From contig OY987266.1 in assembly GCA_963920665.1 (NCBI GenBank), positions 19,022,248 to 19,086,247 of the forward strand: a stretch of DNA of 64,000 nt. The letters run 5' to 3'. This document shows, piece after piece, positions 1 through 11,997 of this stretch (positions are counted from its first letter, which is position 1; every line of letters begins with the position of its first letter). Both the position numbers and the translations under genes were made by a program. This stretch comes from Straminergon stramineum (lineage: Eukaryota; Streptophyta; Bryopsida; Hypnales; Calliergonaceae). The notes under the pieces are model-generated. The model was given only the letters and a program-made list of their open reading frames with translations, was not told where the DNA came from and made no database searches.

Positions 1-495
1 TTATTCCATCTTCTATTGTAGATGTTGGCTTCAACTACCCCTATGTGAGGGTTGATTAGTCACCACAAAAGTAGCACTATTGAATGTGTGTCAATTTTGA
101 GTAAAAGATTTTGTATATGCCCATATCAAGTGTTTCTCATATTAAACATGTATTTTCAAATATAGGTGTATTTTTTAGTGTTGATTGCTTTGTATGAATT
201 ATGAAAGCAATGTCTATAATATCCAAAGGTCCTTGCATTGAATTTTTTATAGTTTGTTAGTCCTAAAAGCAATCTCTACTGAATCAAAAGGTCCTTAAAT
301 TGAATTTTTATGAGTTTGCTAGTGCTACAAGCTTGTACTTGTGCATTTTTCATACTTTGATGTAAATAACATTGTATATATCAGAAATTCTAAATTCTAG
401 CAATATCAATAGTGGATTGTCTTAATTTTTGTACACCCATAGTCTCATTCCTTTTCTACTTTGGTACGGTTACTTTTTTTAACTCAACTCCTATG

Positions 496-735
496 TCTTC
501 AATAATCCCACATTTGCTAAAGGTTTTGTCTATATTCTTTCTTTAACCAAAACACCACATCAATTTGGTACAACTACTCTATCTTCAATAATCCCACATT
601 TGCTAAAGGTTTTGTCTATATTCTTTCTTTAACCAAAACACCACATCAATTTGGTACAACTACTCTATCTTCAATAATCCCACATCTACTAAAGATTTGG
701 TCTATATTCTTGCTCTAACCAAAACAACCCTAGGT
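496..735. repeat. 86-bp tandem repeat, three copies
   Basis: The phrase tcttcaataatcccacat starts at 496, 582 and 668, giving an exact 86-bp period. The first two units are almost identical and the third has scattered substitutions before decaying near 735. The near-identity of units 1 and 2 implies a recent duplication. No coding sense is seen in the unit. Confidence 0.9.
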
Positions 736-2398
736 CTTAAAGGGTCAAGTTGTACGCTTGAATGTCCAAGGCCTTAAAAGAATGAAAGGCCTTGAAATAG
801 GCTTGGGTTCCCATGGATTAATAGGTTGGATAACAAACTTCCATATCAATTGACTACCTTGACACAAAATTGATGTAAACACTTTGAATCACTAGTAGAA
901 AACAATGTCATAGTCAACAAAAACTAGTTGACCTTTTTTTGTGTTTTCTACCAAAAAACAGAAAATTTGCACTAACTACAACACAATTTTCAGAAATCTA
1001 CATTCCATGCAACAAAGTTTAAAAAAAATGTTAGCTAGTTTTTGTTGTCCTTCACACTATTTTATACTAGTGAATGAAGATTTCAAGAGCACCTTTTCTT
1101 CATATACAATTTGTAACATATTGTAAGAAAGGATTCAATATGCAATTCTAATGCCCCAAAATATGCCTCACGTATTAAAAACTTGAGGATGCCTCCAAAT
1201 TTTAATTTCTAGAACTAGTTAATAGTAGGAGTAACATAGAGAATAAGGAGAATATATGAAATGATGTACAAAGGGCAGTATCACAATAGTCTTTTTATGG
1301 CCACAACTTCTTCATAATGTGATTCTACTCTTTAGTAGTCATTAGGGGTTTCACATTGAAGAAAAGTTTGGGGTCTTAACGTCATAATCTTCTCCCTCTC
1401 AACCAAAGAAACTTGATACAACTATATACTAGCAATATAGCATTGTAGTATTACATGTTACTGAATTTCAAGGATCTTTGCATTCTATGATAACAAAGTT
1501 TTTTCACCAAGTACGTATAATATATCTAAATTGAAATGATAAAATACTATTGAAGCAATTCTATATATTGATATATCACCCTATATGTGCCACAAGAGTA
1601 TTTGGGCCACCTATAGAAGACCCCATTATAGTCTATAAGGAATCTAAAGTATCACTTTATAGTAAATAAGCTAATAGGGAGTGTTGGAATGTGCAAGTGG
1701 TAGTTTAAGATAGACATTGTGGGATATAAAAAGATTAAAAAAAAAATTTCGTGTGACACCATTAGGAATTATTGTGGCCATTATAGTTGCACTTTATGTT
1801 TGTTTAGGGGATCTATTGGCACATATGGGCTATAGTAAAGGACACTTAAGAAATTTATTAAAAATTCATGTTTTCTCAAAAAAAGTATTTTCAATTGGTA
1901 CATTCTTTCACAATTATTCATAAATAGGAAATACAAATTTTCTACTACTATTGTAAAGGCTAAGGTCATTAATTGTACCACATTAATTGGGTTGTAAAAC
2001 AACAAGGTACAAACATGTATCCACTGGATGCATTTAACACACCACATTAATAGATACCAAGACACTAAACCCATCCCACGAAGTAGACCATGTAAGGTGA
2101 ATTTATCCCTAGGAAAAACACAATTTTTTTTACTACACATGATACAATTTGCAAATTTTGAATTCATATTTGCAATTAGAGGTCCAAAATTAGCTAGGAG
2201 AGGTGAAGAGCATAGAATTAACATGGCACAAAATAAGGGGCTTCTTTTAACAAGTACCCTATAAGGTAGAAGCATCCAAATGAAACAAGAGTCATTCACG
2301 GATACCTAAAAAACAACCTAAATCCAAGGGCTTGTGGACCTAAAGTAGATAAGTGGGGTTCTAAAGTAGACAAGTGGGGTTCCAAAAAGTTGTCACTC

Positions 2399-2637
2399 TT
2401 TGAAGTAAGGTAAGAGTACCCAATGGCATCCCTATATCCAATGCTATCAGATTCTTCATTGGGGATTCATTCTAGAATATAAATGTAGCTAGACTATAGA
2501 CCTCTTATCATTTTAGGTCCAAAAAAATAAGCTATGTATTGTCTACTTACATTTACAGCCTAAAATGATTATCCTCTGTAGAATCTGACGGCATTGGGTA
2601 CAAGGACGCCATTGGGTGCTCTTACCTTAGTAGCCAA
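2399..2637. mobile_element. Hairpin (MITE-like) element with about 60-bp inverted arms
   Basis: The left arm at about 2405-2460 (reading aaggtaagagtacccaatgg onward) is matched in reverse complement by the right arm at about 2575-2630 (ccattgggtgctcttacctt). The arms carry a handful of mismatches and enclose about 110 bp that includes a shorter inverted pair around cattttagg. The structure fits a foldback or MITE. No clear target duplication is visible, so the superfamily is unknown. Confidence 0.7.
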
Positions 2638-3200
2638 TCATCCACACTTGATCCAAGTTTAGAGTGTGTCGCTTTTGGGTGTTTCCATGCCCACTTCGGT
2701 GTTAGTCTAGTGTCCACAATAGGTGCATCTATGAAGTTCTTTTCAAAAATTTGTATAATATTCATACAAGCTAGGAAAAATATGAAACCAATTTTGTTGG
2801 ATTCCTAAACCATTTCCTACCTAGCAGACAACATTTTTTTCTTCACAAACCCTCACAATCACGTCATCTCTAATAAGGGTATGTCTTAGGTGTTCCAACC
2901 TTAAAACACAAAATTCTCCTTGCATGGCTGACTTCATTGGACAGTTTAGCGTCCTACTAACACACATACTTCACCATTCATAATCTAGCATAGACGCAGT
3001 CACTGTCAAAATAGTGACAAATGTAATAGGTGCACTAAGATTTGTACAATTGAGTACTATACAATCGAAGATAGGCAACATACACTCCTAATAACAATAG
3101 GTGCCTACAAGTATGATAACAGCCATGGGGGAAGCACTAAACAATTGTTAAGAACTGCTGTTCAAATTTTTGTGTATCATAGAAGTGATACGAGCTATAG

Positions 3201-4068
3201 GTGATACGAGCTATGGGTTTTTCGTTTGCGGTGCTTGACCACTTCGCCTCAGCATGGAACTCCAATTCCTGACGATGAACCTTATACTATATGATTGCAG
3301 TTGTTGGAAATCAAAAGAACAATGTTGCTAAGAGGCTTGCAAAGAGCTGACATATGTACAACTCAAAGATAATGCTTGCATTGCTGTAAAAGACAATTCA
3401 ATTCTTTTGCTCTCCCATGCGAACTCAAACAAAAAACAGCTGTGTGGAAGGCTGAGAGCATAGACATTGGAATCATGGAGCAATAACAGTCCTCACGAAA
3501 CATTTAAGCGAAAACATTCAGCCCTTGAAGTGCTTTCTCAACGGTCAAACAGCACTTTTTTTAGAAATCAAAACATGAGTTAGGCGTAACATTACTAACA
3601 CCCTCAACAACACCAGTCATAATGACCCATCCCCAAATTCTATCGAATAGCAATACACTGACTATTGAGTACGCTTCGGCTTCCATTTCTGACTCACCAA
3701 GGAGGACTCGGCTGCGTTGTTGCCGCTCGGTGAACATACCTGCTTGGTACAGCGAGAAGTTATGATCACTAAAATTAAAGCTTGGAAAACCCATGACTGC
3801 AAACTTCTCGCGTCACCTAAATACTGTGAGGACGGAGCAGAGCATTGGCGCATATGAAAACAAATCAGAACACTAAGAATATAGAAGACAAAACACCAAA
3901 CATGCTCAGGCAACACAGTGCACACAATGACTACTATGAAGAGAATATTTGTCTCATTAGTGAAGCTTGCAAAACGCTCCCAATCCGTATATATCAAAAT
4001 CTCTACCACTTGATTTCCCTACAAAGTGGCCCATCGATTTAATGCACAAGCAGAACTGAAAACGAAAC
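3201..4068. other. 3' flank of the eS1 gene, raised GC, no second gene recognised
   Basis: This block lies directly downstream of the eS1 stop codon on the minus strand. It has a less AT-biased composition than the spacer before it, so it probably holds the 3' UTR and perhaps non-coding transcribed DNA. The open frames here (for example minus 3561-3794 and 3662-4009) show no recognisable domain and overlap each other. Confidence 0.4.
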
Positions 4069-6376
4069 TTAAGACCCAGGAACAGGGACAGCCTCAGCTG
4101 TAGGCTCTGCATCATCTCCCGCAGGCCGCTCAATCTTGGCACCGACTTCCTCGCTGTAATCACCGTGGACCTGACGAACACAGCGGTGAACAGGACTATC
4201 AGAAAAGAAATGACGGAATTATTACTCAGCAACTATCCAACAATCGCCATCAAGAAAACTATATACAAATGATACGATTCTAAACAGGTGTGAGACAAGT
4301 TCTCCAGTAATATTTTCTGAAAAGGCATTTGTATTACGTTCAGTAGAAACAAAGATCAACACTTTGACGCACCTCCATCAACTTCATAAGGTCGAACTTG
4401 GGAGCCTTCAGAATCTTCACTTTCCTGATGCAAGTGTTCTGAAGTGGGTAGATGCCCTGCGTTGCCTTCTCAATCTCCTTTCCAATACCCTCGGGGATGA
4501 ACTTGGCAACCAGGTCCTTCAGATCACAAGTTGAGGCTTCCCGGGTTATAATTTCTCTCATTTTGCGCCTGATCTGTGAACAGAAAGACAGTCCGTAAAA
4601 ATTAGAGAACTTAGATACAAAATCAATCTAAATTTTGTCTACAGAACAAAGACCACACCAAAAGATGACATTTACTATTACACACGTTATTAAAGTGAAA
4701 TCTACCTGAAATACCATTTTTAACCTCAACGTCAGTATCTATCAAAATCAGAACTCACATAACCCAGTGCAAGAGGCGCCATTAATTTGACCGACACTAA
4801 AAAACTTAAAGCCCTAAATGCCATACTTGCTGAAAACACTACACTTCCACAAAATCCCAAACAATAGAATTAATCAATAAGGAATCGTGAGATATCCCAC
4901 TTTAACCCCAACTTTGAATGCATGCAACCAAAAGAAATGATGTGTTATGACTTTGGACAAACAGAAAGGGGTCAAACAATGCTTGAGGTGTTAACAAACA
5001 ATTAGGCCTATATTTCAACTCGGAGTTGCAATGGTGCGACCAAACCCCTATTTCAGGAAGAAACCTATTCAATGATAGTAGAATGCAAGCACCTATGAAT
5101 TGCTGTTATCCCAAGAAGCACAAAATTTGACAAGAGTTTAAATTTGGATACGACCTAAGAGCAGAATTGTCATGTGTTCACAGTGAGGGACAAAACGATT
5201 GGCAACATACCATTTCTTCTAGGATAGTTCTAAAATTACGATTAAAATGCACTTCACGGCGATTCGAGTCAGCTCCAGAATACGGGACATAATAAAGCAA
5301 TTGACAAAACAAAACAGCAAATTCTTATCCCCAGGTAATCGAAGACTCTGCAAAAGATGTGACGAATTACGCACCATACGAATCTGACTGCTCTGAGCAT
5401 AGCAAGTCTTCTTGATCTGGTTCGGCCTCTTCTTGGTGAAAGCAATGCAGAAAATGCGAATCTGATAGTTGTCAGTGGTCTTCACGTCAACATGAGCCTC
5501 AATCAAACTCTGCCACTTCCGCACCAGGGACCGCAGCTTATCGGTGGTGAGGTCCATGCCCTGAGTCAATCCACATCTAATCCATTTAGTCCCAGCATGC
5601 ACTCCATAGACAGGAAACTCTGGCCCCAACATATATCCGAGCTTTCCTTGTCACATGCTTGTTCGAAGTCTTGACCTAATTACCTCCCTTAATGTCGAGT
5701 CGATTTCAAGAAATATCACGGAGCGGTCTCAGAACCCTAATACATGACAGTGGCGTAAGGCTAATATTGTGCATACCCAGAAGTTGGTGAGCACATTCTT
5801 GCCCTGCACGTCCTCAGCTCGGAGTTTGATCTTGCGGTAAGCCTGGTCCTCATCCTGCTGCAAGTCGGCCAACGAAACCTCGAACACACGTCCCTTCAAC
5901 CCATCGGAGGCAATCTGTTCCACACTCAACTCACTCTCGTCAATCAACTCCTTCTCTCATTTCGTTAAAAACACTCTTCAACACTATTTCCATAATGCAC
6001 CCTAACATCCAAACATTCAAAAAAAAATCCAAGAAAAATTCGAAGAGGGCACCAGTCTAACCTTGGTTCCCTGGGTCCGGGTGACAAGAGTCTTGCCCAA
6101 AGATCTCTGAGTGAAGATGGTGGGTGCCTTGATGTCATACCAGTCCTTCTTGGAGAAAGGGTCGACACTGCAGCAATTCAAAAATCGGCCGTTAGACGAA
6201 ATTACGGCACTCTACGGTAGCGAAAGTATAAACCACAACAAGAAACAAAATCTGTGGTACGGATACGAAACAGGAGGTCGGTAGCAGGATTCAACGGAGG
6301 AGGAACAGGTGTTCTACATTTTCTTCTTGCCGCCCTTCTTGCCCTTGGAAATGCGCTTGTTCTTGCCGACGGCCAT
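4069..6376 (-). CDS. RPS3A: Small ribosomal subunit protein eS1 (RPS3A)
   Basis: This is an eS1-family component of the cytosolic 40S subunit. Six exons join in frame with GT-AG introns: 6318-6376, 6062-6167, 5777-5914, 5375-5560, 4373-4573 and 4069-4170, giving 263 residues, the usual length for the family. The N-terminus is the basic [19 protein letters not shown] tail. Then come [15 protein letters not shown], the [10 protein letters not shown] segment, TNFWGMDLT across an exon junction, [20 protein letters not shown], and the C-terminal [15 protein letters not shown] region. Each is a hallmark of plant eS1. The initiator sits in a gcagccATGGCC context. A plant telo-box lies about 80 bases upstream, as is common for ribosomal protein genes. 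The codon at the exon 4/5 junction gives Met where many homologues have Gln; the junction could be one codon different, but the frame is fixed. The upstream boundary of the transcript is not defined. Confidence 0.97.
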
Positions 6377-6452
6377 GGCTGCGGAACTGTTGAACGAGAG
6401 CTCGTCGGGAAGGAAAGGGAAGAGGAATCTCTCTGCTCGAACTTCAAGCTCC

Positions 6453-6461
6453 AAACCCTAA
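6453..6461 (-). promoter_or_regulatory. Telo-box in the eS1 leader
   Basis: The sequence aaaccctaa (TTAGGGTTT on the gene strand) lies about 80 bases 5' of the eS1 start codon. Telo-boxes are well known in leaders and proximal promoters of plant translation genes. Assignment to this gene rests on position. Confidence 0.6.
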
Positions 6462-6577
6462 TCTTAGGGCTCCGTTCACACAGGCAGACTCAGCGGAGTC
6501 GAGGCACAGTTAACCCTTGACCCTTTAGTGGTTGCAAAACTGCGGACTGTAGAAGCTTACGACCCATTTCCAACCAC

Positions 6578-6808
6578 TTAACCCTTGAACGTCGGGCCGG
6601 TGACCGTGGAAATCAGCCATTTTGGAACCGTGTGACATCATCCATTTAAAAATAAATAAAAAATACTCATTGGGAGTCAAACTACTGTAGAAGATCTTCC
6701 CTTTTCACCCCTAATTCCGAGGATGAATAGTTGCACTTCTATTCTACACAAGAGAATCTCTTGTCATTCATTGGACAAAAAACGTCCACCACATCATTTA
6801 GGGGTTAA
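6578..6808 (-). mobile_element. TTAA-bounded short inverted-repeat element (231 bp)
   Basis: The left end reads TTAACCCTTGAACG and the right end reads cattTAGGGGTTAA, so both ends begin TTAACCC when read inward. The interior (about 6660-6780) is the reverse complement of the core shared by the elements at 10123, 19613, 19838 and 29303, including cattcattggac and cctcggaatta-like phrases. The right TTAA at 6805-6808 is immediately followed by another end-like sequence, CCCTTGAAAGGCCC. No coding capacity is seen. Confidence 0.7.
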
Positions 6809-8745
6809 CCCTTGAAAGGCCCTTGGGGTCTCCCTGTACAACTTGTATTCAGCTATAGGATGGGTTTGGTAAGGGAAAAAATTTCCTCATGCAGTGAAAT
6901 AGATTTTAAAAGGATTTGAATTTTTCTTACATTTTTTTCCTCAGAAAAGAAATTATCATGAATTTGTTCTGGAAAGATTTTGTGAAACATATTCTTGTTG
7001 TATAGTTCATTCTATTTCCAACCATAGGTTCATTACAAAATCGATGTAAGTGGTAATTGTGACTTTCAATGTATATGTAATCATTCTATGTTTTTTATGT
7101 ACACTTTTTGGACATTTCTGCTTTTCATGATGGTCTTGTTCTACGTGAGGTGTCACCAAAACCAGAGCTAATTGGAAATAAATCAGCCTAGACTCTGGAA
7201 ATGGGGGGGGGGGGTGAGAATGGGTTGGCTACTTTAATTCAGAAAGAAGTAAAAACCTAAGAAGAGTTTGGAGTCTAATTGGGAAGGGAGGTCCCTAAGG
7301 TGGGTACCTCCTAAACTAACACTTTTTGCTATTGTGCCTAGTTGTTATTATTAGATTGGTCAAATAATCATATTTTTTTATTGGCAAGTGAAAGGAGGTT
7401 CCTAAACACCAAAGATCATTGCATTTGGATAGTGTATGCAAGAGTCATGAAGGAACAAAGATTGGTTCTAAAAACATAGGTACATAATTCATTTTGGAGA
7501 TGTGCATAAAGTGAAGATGGCCATTTTGGATTAGTGGCACATTTGTAGGTGCCCACCTTGATTCTTTGGATGGAGCATCATTTGTAAAAGTTCAAATTGG
7601 GAAATACAACTATATTTGGAAATCATTGAGGCTCATACATGACAATATTAGAAAGAAGTATAAAATATGCAAGATGTACAAGACTTGTGTGCATCTTAGG
7701 GGAACAACAAACAAGTTGAGGAACATTTCATAGAAGCATTGACATAAGAATGCAATTTTTACTATGTATATAGAGAGAGTTATGAATTTGAATAATAATG
7801 TGCAAGTAAAATGATAGTATAAAAAAAATTATTTATTTGAAACCTAAAAGGTTGAAAGTCTACCCCTTCAAGCCTAACAAAGTTTTTTGTATACTCAAAG
7901 TTTTTAACACCATGTGTTCATAATCCAAAATGTCTCATTTTTTATTTATTTTTCATTATGACAATGCTCAATCATTGTATTTTATACTTTTTGGTATATC
8001 ATAGACAAGACCTATTTATGTTCTCACTTTGATTACACGTTTCTTTCAATCCAAATGGTGGAACATGATCATTTTTTACACACTGACAACATGTCCATCA
8101 CCTACTCTTCCATTCTATATAATGGGATTGCATACATCTACACAATCACTATAATCTTAAAGATGATCATAAAAATTTCATAAGAGATGTACTTCTAGGA
8201 TTGTGCAATTTTCTATAGTTAAATGATTAAAATAACTATATATGTATTTCAAACATGCAATAGGTCAAGAATGCTACTATACATTGAGTACTAAAGGGTG
8301 AAAGGTCCCCTCTGGATCATATATTTTTCAAAATCCTCATTATTATTTTCATTTGTGTACATTTATACAATATCATAAAGTTATTCTTAAATACAACAAT
8401 GTAATCAATGTAATCAAACATTATAGATTCAATATATAAAACAATGATATACAAGCCAAAGTATGTGGTTATAATCAAGTTTGTTGAATCTTTAAGCCCC
8501 AAATACCTAAGCAGTCATAATATGGCCTCCATTTTTGAAGTTGCATTAACTCTAAATTTTGCAAATTGAAAAAGTATAGAATTCCAAGTTGGAAATAAGA
8601 ATGAGTAATTCCATTGATAATCAAATATTCTATTTCACTAGGAAAAAAACAATTGAGTAAAAAGGTGGCAATCAGGGGGTATGGCATCTACTAGTACTAC
8701 CAACTGAATTCCTTAATATAATATATTTTTTAAAGAATTTGCAGC
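6809..8745. other. AT-rich spacer
   Basis: No gene is recognised. A run of twelve G residues lies at 7203-7214. The first 50 bases resemble one terminus of the TTAA-bounded repeat family, but its partner end was not found. Confidence 0.5.
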
Positions 8746-8831
8746 TTGGGCTCAATGGCTTTGGCCTTGGTTAACTAGTGAAGTGGTTATGAGTTCAAAC
8801 ATAGGTGATGGAGGGATACTTACCATCCAAC
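8746..8831 (+). repeat. Possible SINE-like fragment with A- and B-box resemblance
   Basis: The phrase tgggctcaatgg at 8747-8758 resembles a tRNA A box, and gagttcaaac at 8791-8800 resembles a B box, about 43 bases apart. This is the general form of a tRNA-derived SINE head, with a slightly long spacing. It abuts the Mutator-like MITE at 8832. No acceptor-stem pairing is seen, so it is not called a tRNA gene. Confidence 0.25.
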
Positions 8832-9241
8832 AAACGATGCTAGAATGTGAGCCTATGAGCCTTGAGCCTAGGTGTAAGTAGATATTCTACAACTATTGAA
8901 GGTGTTTATAATATACATACTTATAATATGAGTACCCTATAACCATGTAAGGTGCTTGTAACATAGGTACTTATTATATAAACAAACTATAACCATGGAA
9001 AGTGCCTATAACGTAGGTACCTAAAGCATAAACACCCATAATATAATTAGGCACTTATTATATAAACATCCTATAACTATGGAAGGTGCTTATAACATAG
9101 GTACTTACAACATATACACTTATAATTATAAACATCTTGTAACTATGGAAGGTATCTATAATATAGGTACCAATAATATAAGAGCCTAGGCTCCTAAGCT
9201 CATGGGCTCAAGACCCTAGGCTCACATGCTAGCAATCGTGT
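8832..9241. mobile_element. Mutator-like MITE with 9-bp target duplication
   Basis: The element is flanked by an exact direct repeat, ccatccaac, at 8823-8831 and 9242-9250. Its termini are inverted: the left reads cgatgctagaatgtgagcc and the right, in reverse complement, reads cgattgctagcatgtgagcc. The similarity continues inward with repeated gagcctagg phrases. The centre is AT-rich and made of imperfect repeats containing ataggtac and ctatggaaggt. A 9-bp duplication plus long inverted ends fits the Mutator superfamily. There is no transposase ORF, so it is non-autonomous. The related element at 18626 is in the opposite orientation. Confidence 0.85.
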
Positions 9242-9250
9242 CCATCCAAC

Positions 9251-10122
9251 TTTGCCATAGGGGATCAAATGACTTCATTGTTATATGAAAACTTTAGAAT
9301 TTCTTGGAAGAAGGAATACGTGAGTTCTTTTAATGGGGCTGCCTCCTAATGGAAGCATCAATTTGCCATCTAGGTCCATGAAATTTAGATAGTTGAATCA
9401 TTCTCAAGAAATACTTTTTTCTGGCTGATTTTCTAGACCAAAATTAAACTTCTTTCTTCCTTCTTAATCATATGCATGTTGGATAATTTTTGAGTGTTTA
9501 GTTTTGAGTGTAGATGCACCTAATGTGAAATAATAAAAAACATCATACAATATTATATCTTATGACTATGGTCAACATTTTATGTCATGTAATTAATTAA
9601 AATTGTGAAATATGACTTGACAATTGCAACTACTTGAAAATAGAAAAATTCTCAAGATTCATTTCTTTCTCATACGAAAAAATAATTTTGGGGGAAAAAA
9701 TATTTTTTTAACTACCCTAAACAATGGGTAGGCTAATAGCCTTCACAAAATTGTTTAGAAGGCAAAATATTTGACATTGAATATTTCTAATGTTGTAATA
9801 GAAAGACTAATGGAAGAAGATAAATGGTGGGTACTTAAATCCCTTTGGAATCAACCATTCATATTTCAAACAATGGAAGAATGCAAACACATGCCAAGCA
9901 CACAAAAATGAGTTTGTTCATCCATTGAGTTTATTGAAGATTCATGTATTAGTTCTTTAACATTTATATGGTATAGATTTTGAAGACTTTGCTTCAAAGG
10001 GTATTGGTAGGTCTAGCCTCAAAAAAGAACGTTTTTTAGTTCAAAAAATTATCTTTTAAAACTGAATTGAATAAAAATATAAAATAAAATAAAAATATTC
10101 AAAAATTATAATGATTTAGAAC
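9251..10122. other. AT-rich spacer, nothing recognised
   Basis: No conserved coding segment, RNA gene or clear repeat boundary is visible. It separates the Mutator-like MITE from the next TTAA-bounded element. Confidence 0.5.
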
Positions 10123-10347
10123 TTAACTTAGAAACAATGCGGTGGCCATTTTCAAATAAATGACAAAGAATATCTCTATGGAGGACAAAAGAGCAACTAT
10201 TCATCCTCCAGAATTTGTGTGAAAAGGGGAGGTCTTCTACAATAGGTTTCCTTCCAATGAGTGCTTTTGCAATTTTTGAATCCAACAATTCACATTGTAC
10301 TAAAATAGATGATTTCCATAGTGACTAGCGTATCATTTAAGGGTTAA
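10123..10347 (+). mobile_element. TTAA-bounded short inverted-repeat element (225 bp)
   Basis: It starts TTAACTTAGAAACAATGC and ends catttaaGGGTTAA. The core has the family signature phrases tgtgtgaaaaggggaggtct and ttccaatgagtgctttt, in the same order and spacing as at 19613, 19838 and 29303. It is non-coding. Confidence 0.75.
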
Positions 10348-11997
10348 GGGAAAAAAAGCTTGTAAAAATCACAAAAATTCAATCTATAATTGATTTTCAC
10401 TTTTTAGCTTCAAATCTTATTGAAATATATTTGGTTAGTGCAATAATTGATCTAACAATATGCACATGATCTATGTATCATATTTTACAACTATTTTTTG
10501 AGATCCATCATGAAATTACTATTCTAATTATTCTAAGTTGCATTTTATAACACATCTTCACAAGTTTGAAAATTTAGACTACCCTTTAGTCCATAAGGGG
10601 TTAAAATCCCATCTTTCAATATTCCAATTTATAATTAGAAGACGAATCTTCATCATTTGAATTGTGAAGATGAACCATAGAACTATACATTAAACATTTC
10701 ATCAATAAATTAACCCCTAAATGACCATTGTCCCTGTAGGTGAAAAAATGGATTCGGGGCAAGTTCCTATGACTTCAATGTTTAGTGAAACTTTTTGAAA
10801 CTTTCTCATAAGATAGACAAACTTAATAGCTTTGTGGAAATGTAGTTTTTATTTCAATTGGTGGTTAGGAGAAAAAGTTATACAACAAAAAGACCAAATT
10901 TTCATTTGGGATAGAAAAAGAAATCCACAAAATTTTGAAATTAAATTAAATTATTATTTTGCTTATAGATCATATTTTTGTCTACATGTGAAGCTTTGGT
11001 TCATTCCATTTAGATTAGTGATGTGAAGTTATGAACAATCTTGTTTTTTGGGCAATTTGAGCATCTTCTTGAAAAAATAAATTAAAGGATTCATTTGTAA
11101 ATGCAATTTTCACAATTTAAAAAAACAAACATTGTTTGACAAGGCTAAATTTGCTTGCTAGAACAATCTCACCATTGGGATTATTGTATTTCAATACCAT
11201 CTTAGAGCTATTAACAATTTAGTTTTTCTTTCAATTTTGTACCTACTTCTACTGAACAATTTTTTAAAGAATGAAAATCAAGTTTGTTTTTTTAAATTCC
11301 TAGACTTTCAATTCAATTCTTTCAACAAAAAAGGTATAAAATTCAAAGTCAATAGTGCAAAAAATTTCCACAAATGGCAAACACAACCATCTGAAATGCA
11401 AGCTAGTGTTCAAATAACTATTTTTCTAAATTTGAATGCTAATATCTCTCAATTTGAATGTCAAACTTCATAATAATTTACCACATGATCTCAAACAAGT
11501 GAAGTACAAGATCTTATGGTTAGATTCTAAAAAAGGATTCTTTTAGTTTTCTTGTGTGAATGCAACAGATTTTGAGTGTTTTTTGATAGAAAAATGGCCT
11601 TGGTCCTGTAGGGGATAATGACAGCCTGATAAAATCCCATTTCACGAAAGCCATTGTCTGCTGAGATCCACTGACCAATGCTAGAGTCCATTACAGTGAG
11701 CGGAAAGAAAAAGACAAATGTCTGCTTTAGATTGCATAACCAGCGCAATACATTCGCATCTGCAAACAGGGCTAAAAGTAATTTGTAAACACAAAAGTAG
11801 AGATTAAAAAATCATTGTGTTCTCTGTGGACTAAGGCAAAGCTACGATGCTAATGGGAATAAAAGAATCTATTTACACTCTTTAAATAGAGTCAAAATTT
11901 GATGTCTAAGCTTTCATTGCTTCAAGGATAACGTCTGGACACCACCCTCAAGCATGAAAAACCGTCCAGTAGGAAATATTCAAGTAAACAAAATGAA
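10348..11997. other. AT-rich spacer grading into the TIM22 3' flank
   Basis: Unpaired TTAA plus CCCC-type ends occur at 10601-10604 (reading ggggTTAA) and 10710-10713 (TTAACCCCTAAATGACC), suggesting further decayed members of the TTAA-bounded family. From about 11500 the GC content rises. That part is likely the 3' UTR of TIM22, whose stop codon is at 11998. No other gene is recognised. Confidence 0.5.

Larger units (their letters stand above)
1..3200. other. AT-rich spacer, no gene recognised
   Basis: The stretch is AT-rich with no exon-like conserved segment. It contains an 86-bp tandem array at 496-735, a 20-bp direct duplication near 2340-2385 (the phrase aagtggggtt occurs twice), and a hairpin element at 2399-2637, listed separately. 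The longest open frame, 1781-2299 on minus (172 codons), looks like chance: it is rich in Phe/Leu/Cys as expected for AT-rich DNA and shows no family motif. Confidence 0.6.

Noticed and set aside
1781..2299. 172-codon minus-strand open frame
   Set aside because: Composition is that of AT-rich DNA read on the T-rich strand, no family motif is visible, there is no gene-like GC change, and an opposite-strand frame overlaps it.
7203..7214. Run of twelve G residues as a G-quadruplex site
   Set aside because: A single homopolymer run in a spacer with no neighbouring G-tracts; length may also be affected by sequencing error.
8746..8831. tRNA gene
   Set aside because: A- and B-box-like phrases are present, but no acceptor, anticodon or T stem pairs correctly; it is kept only as a weak SINE-like fragment.
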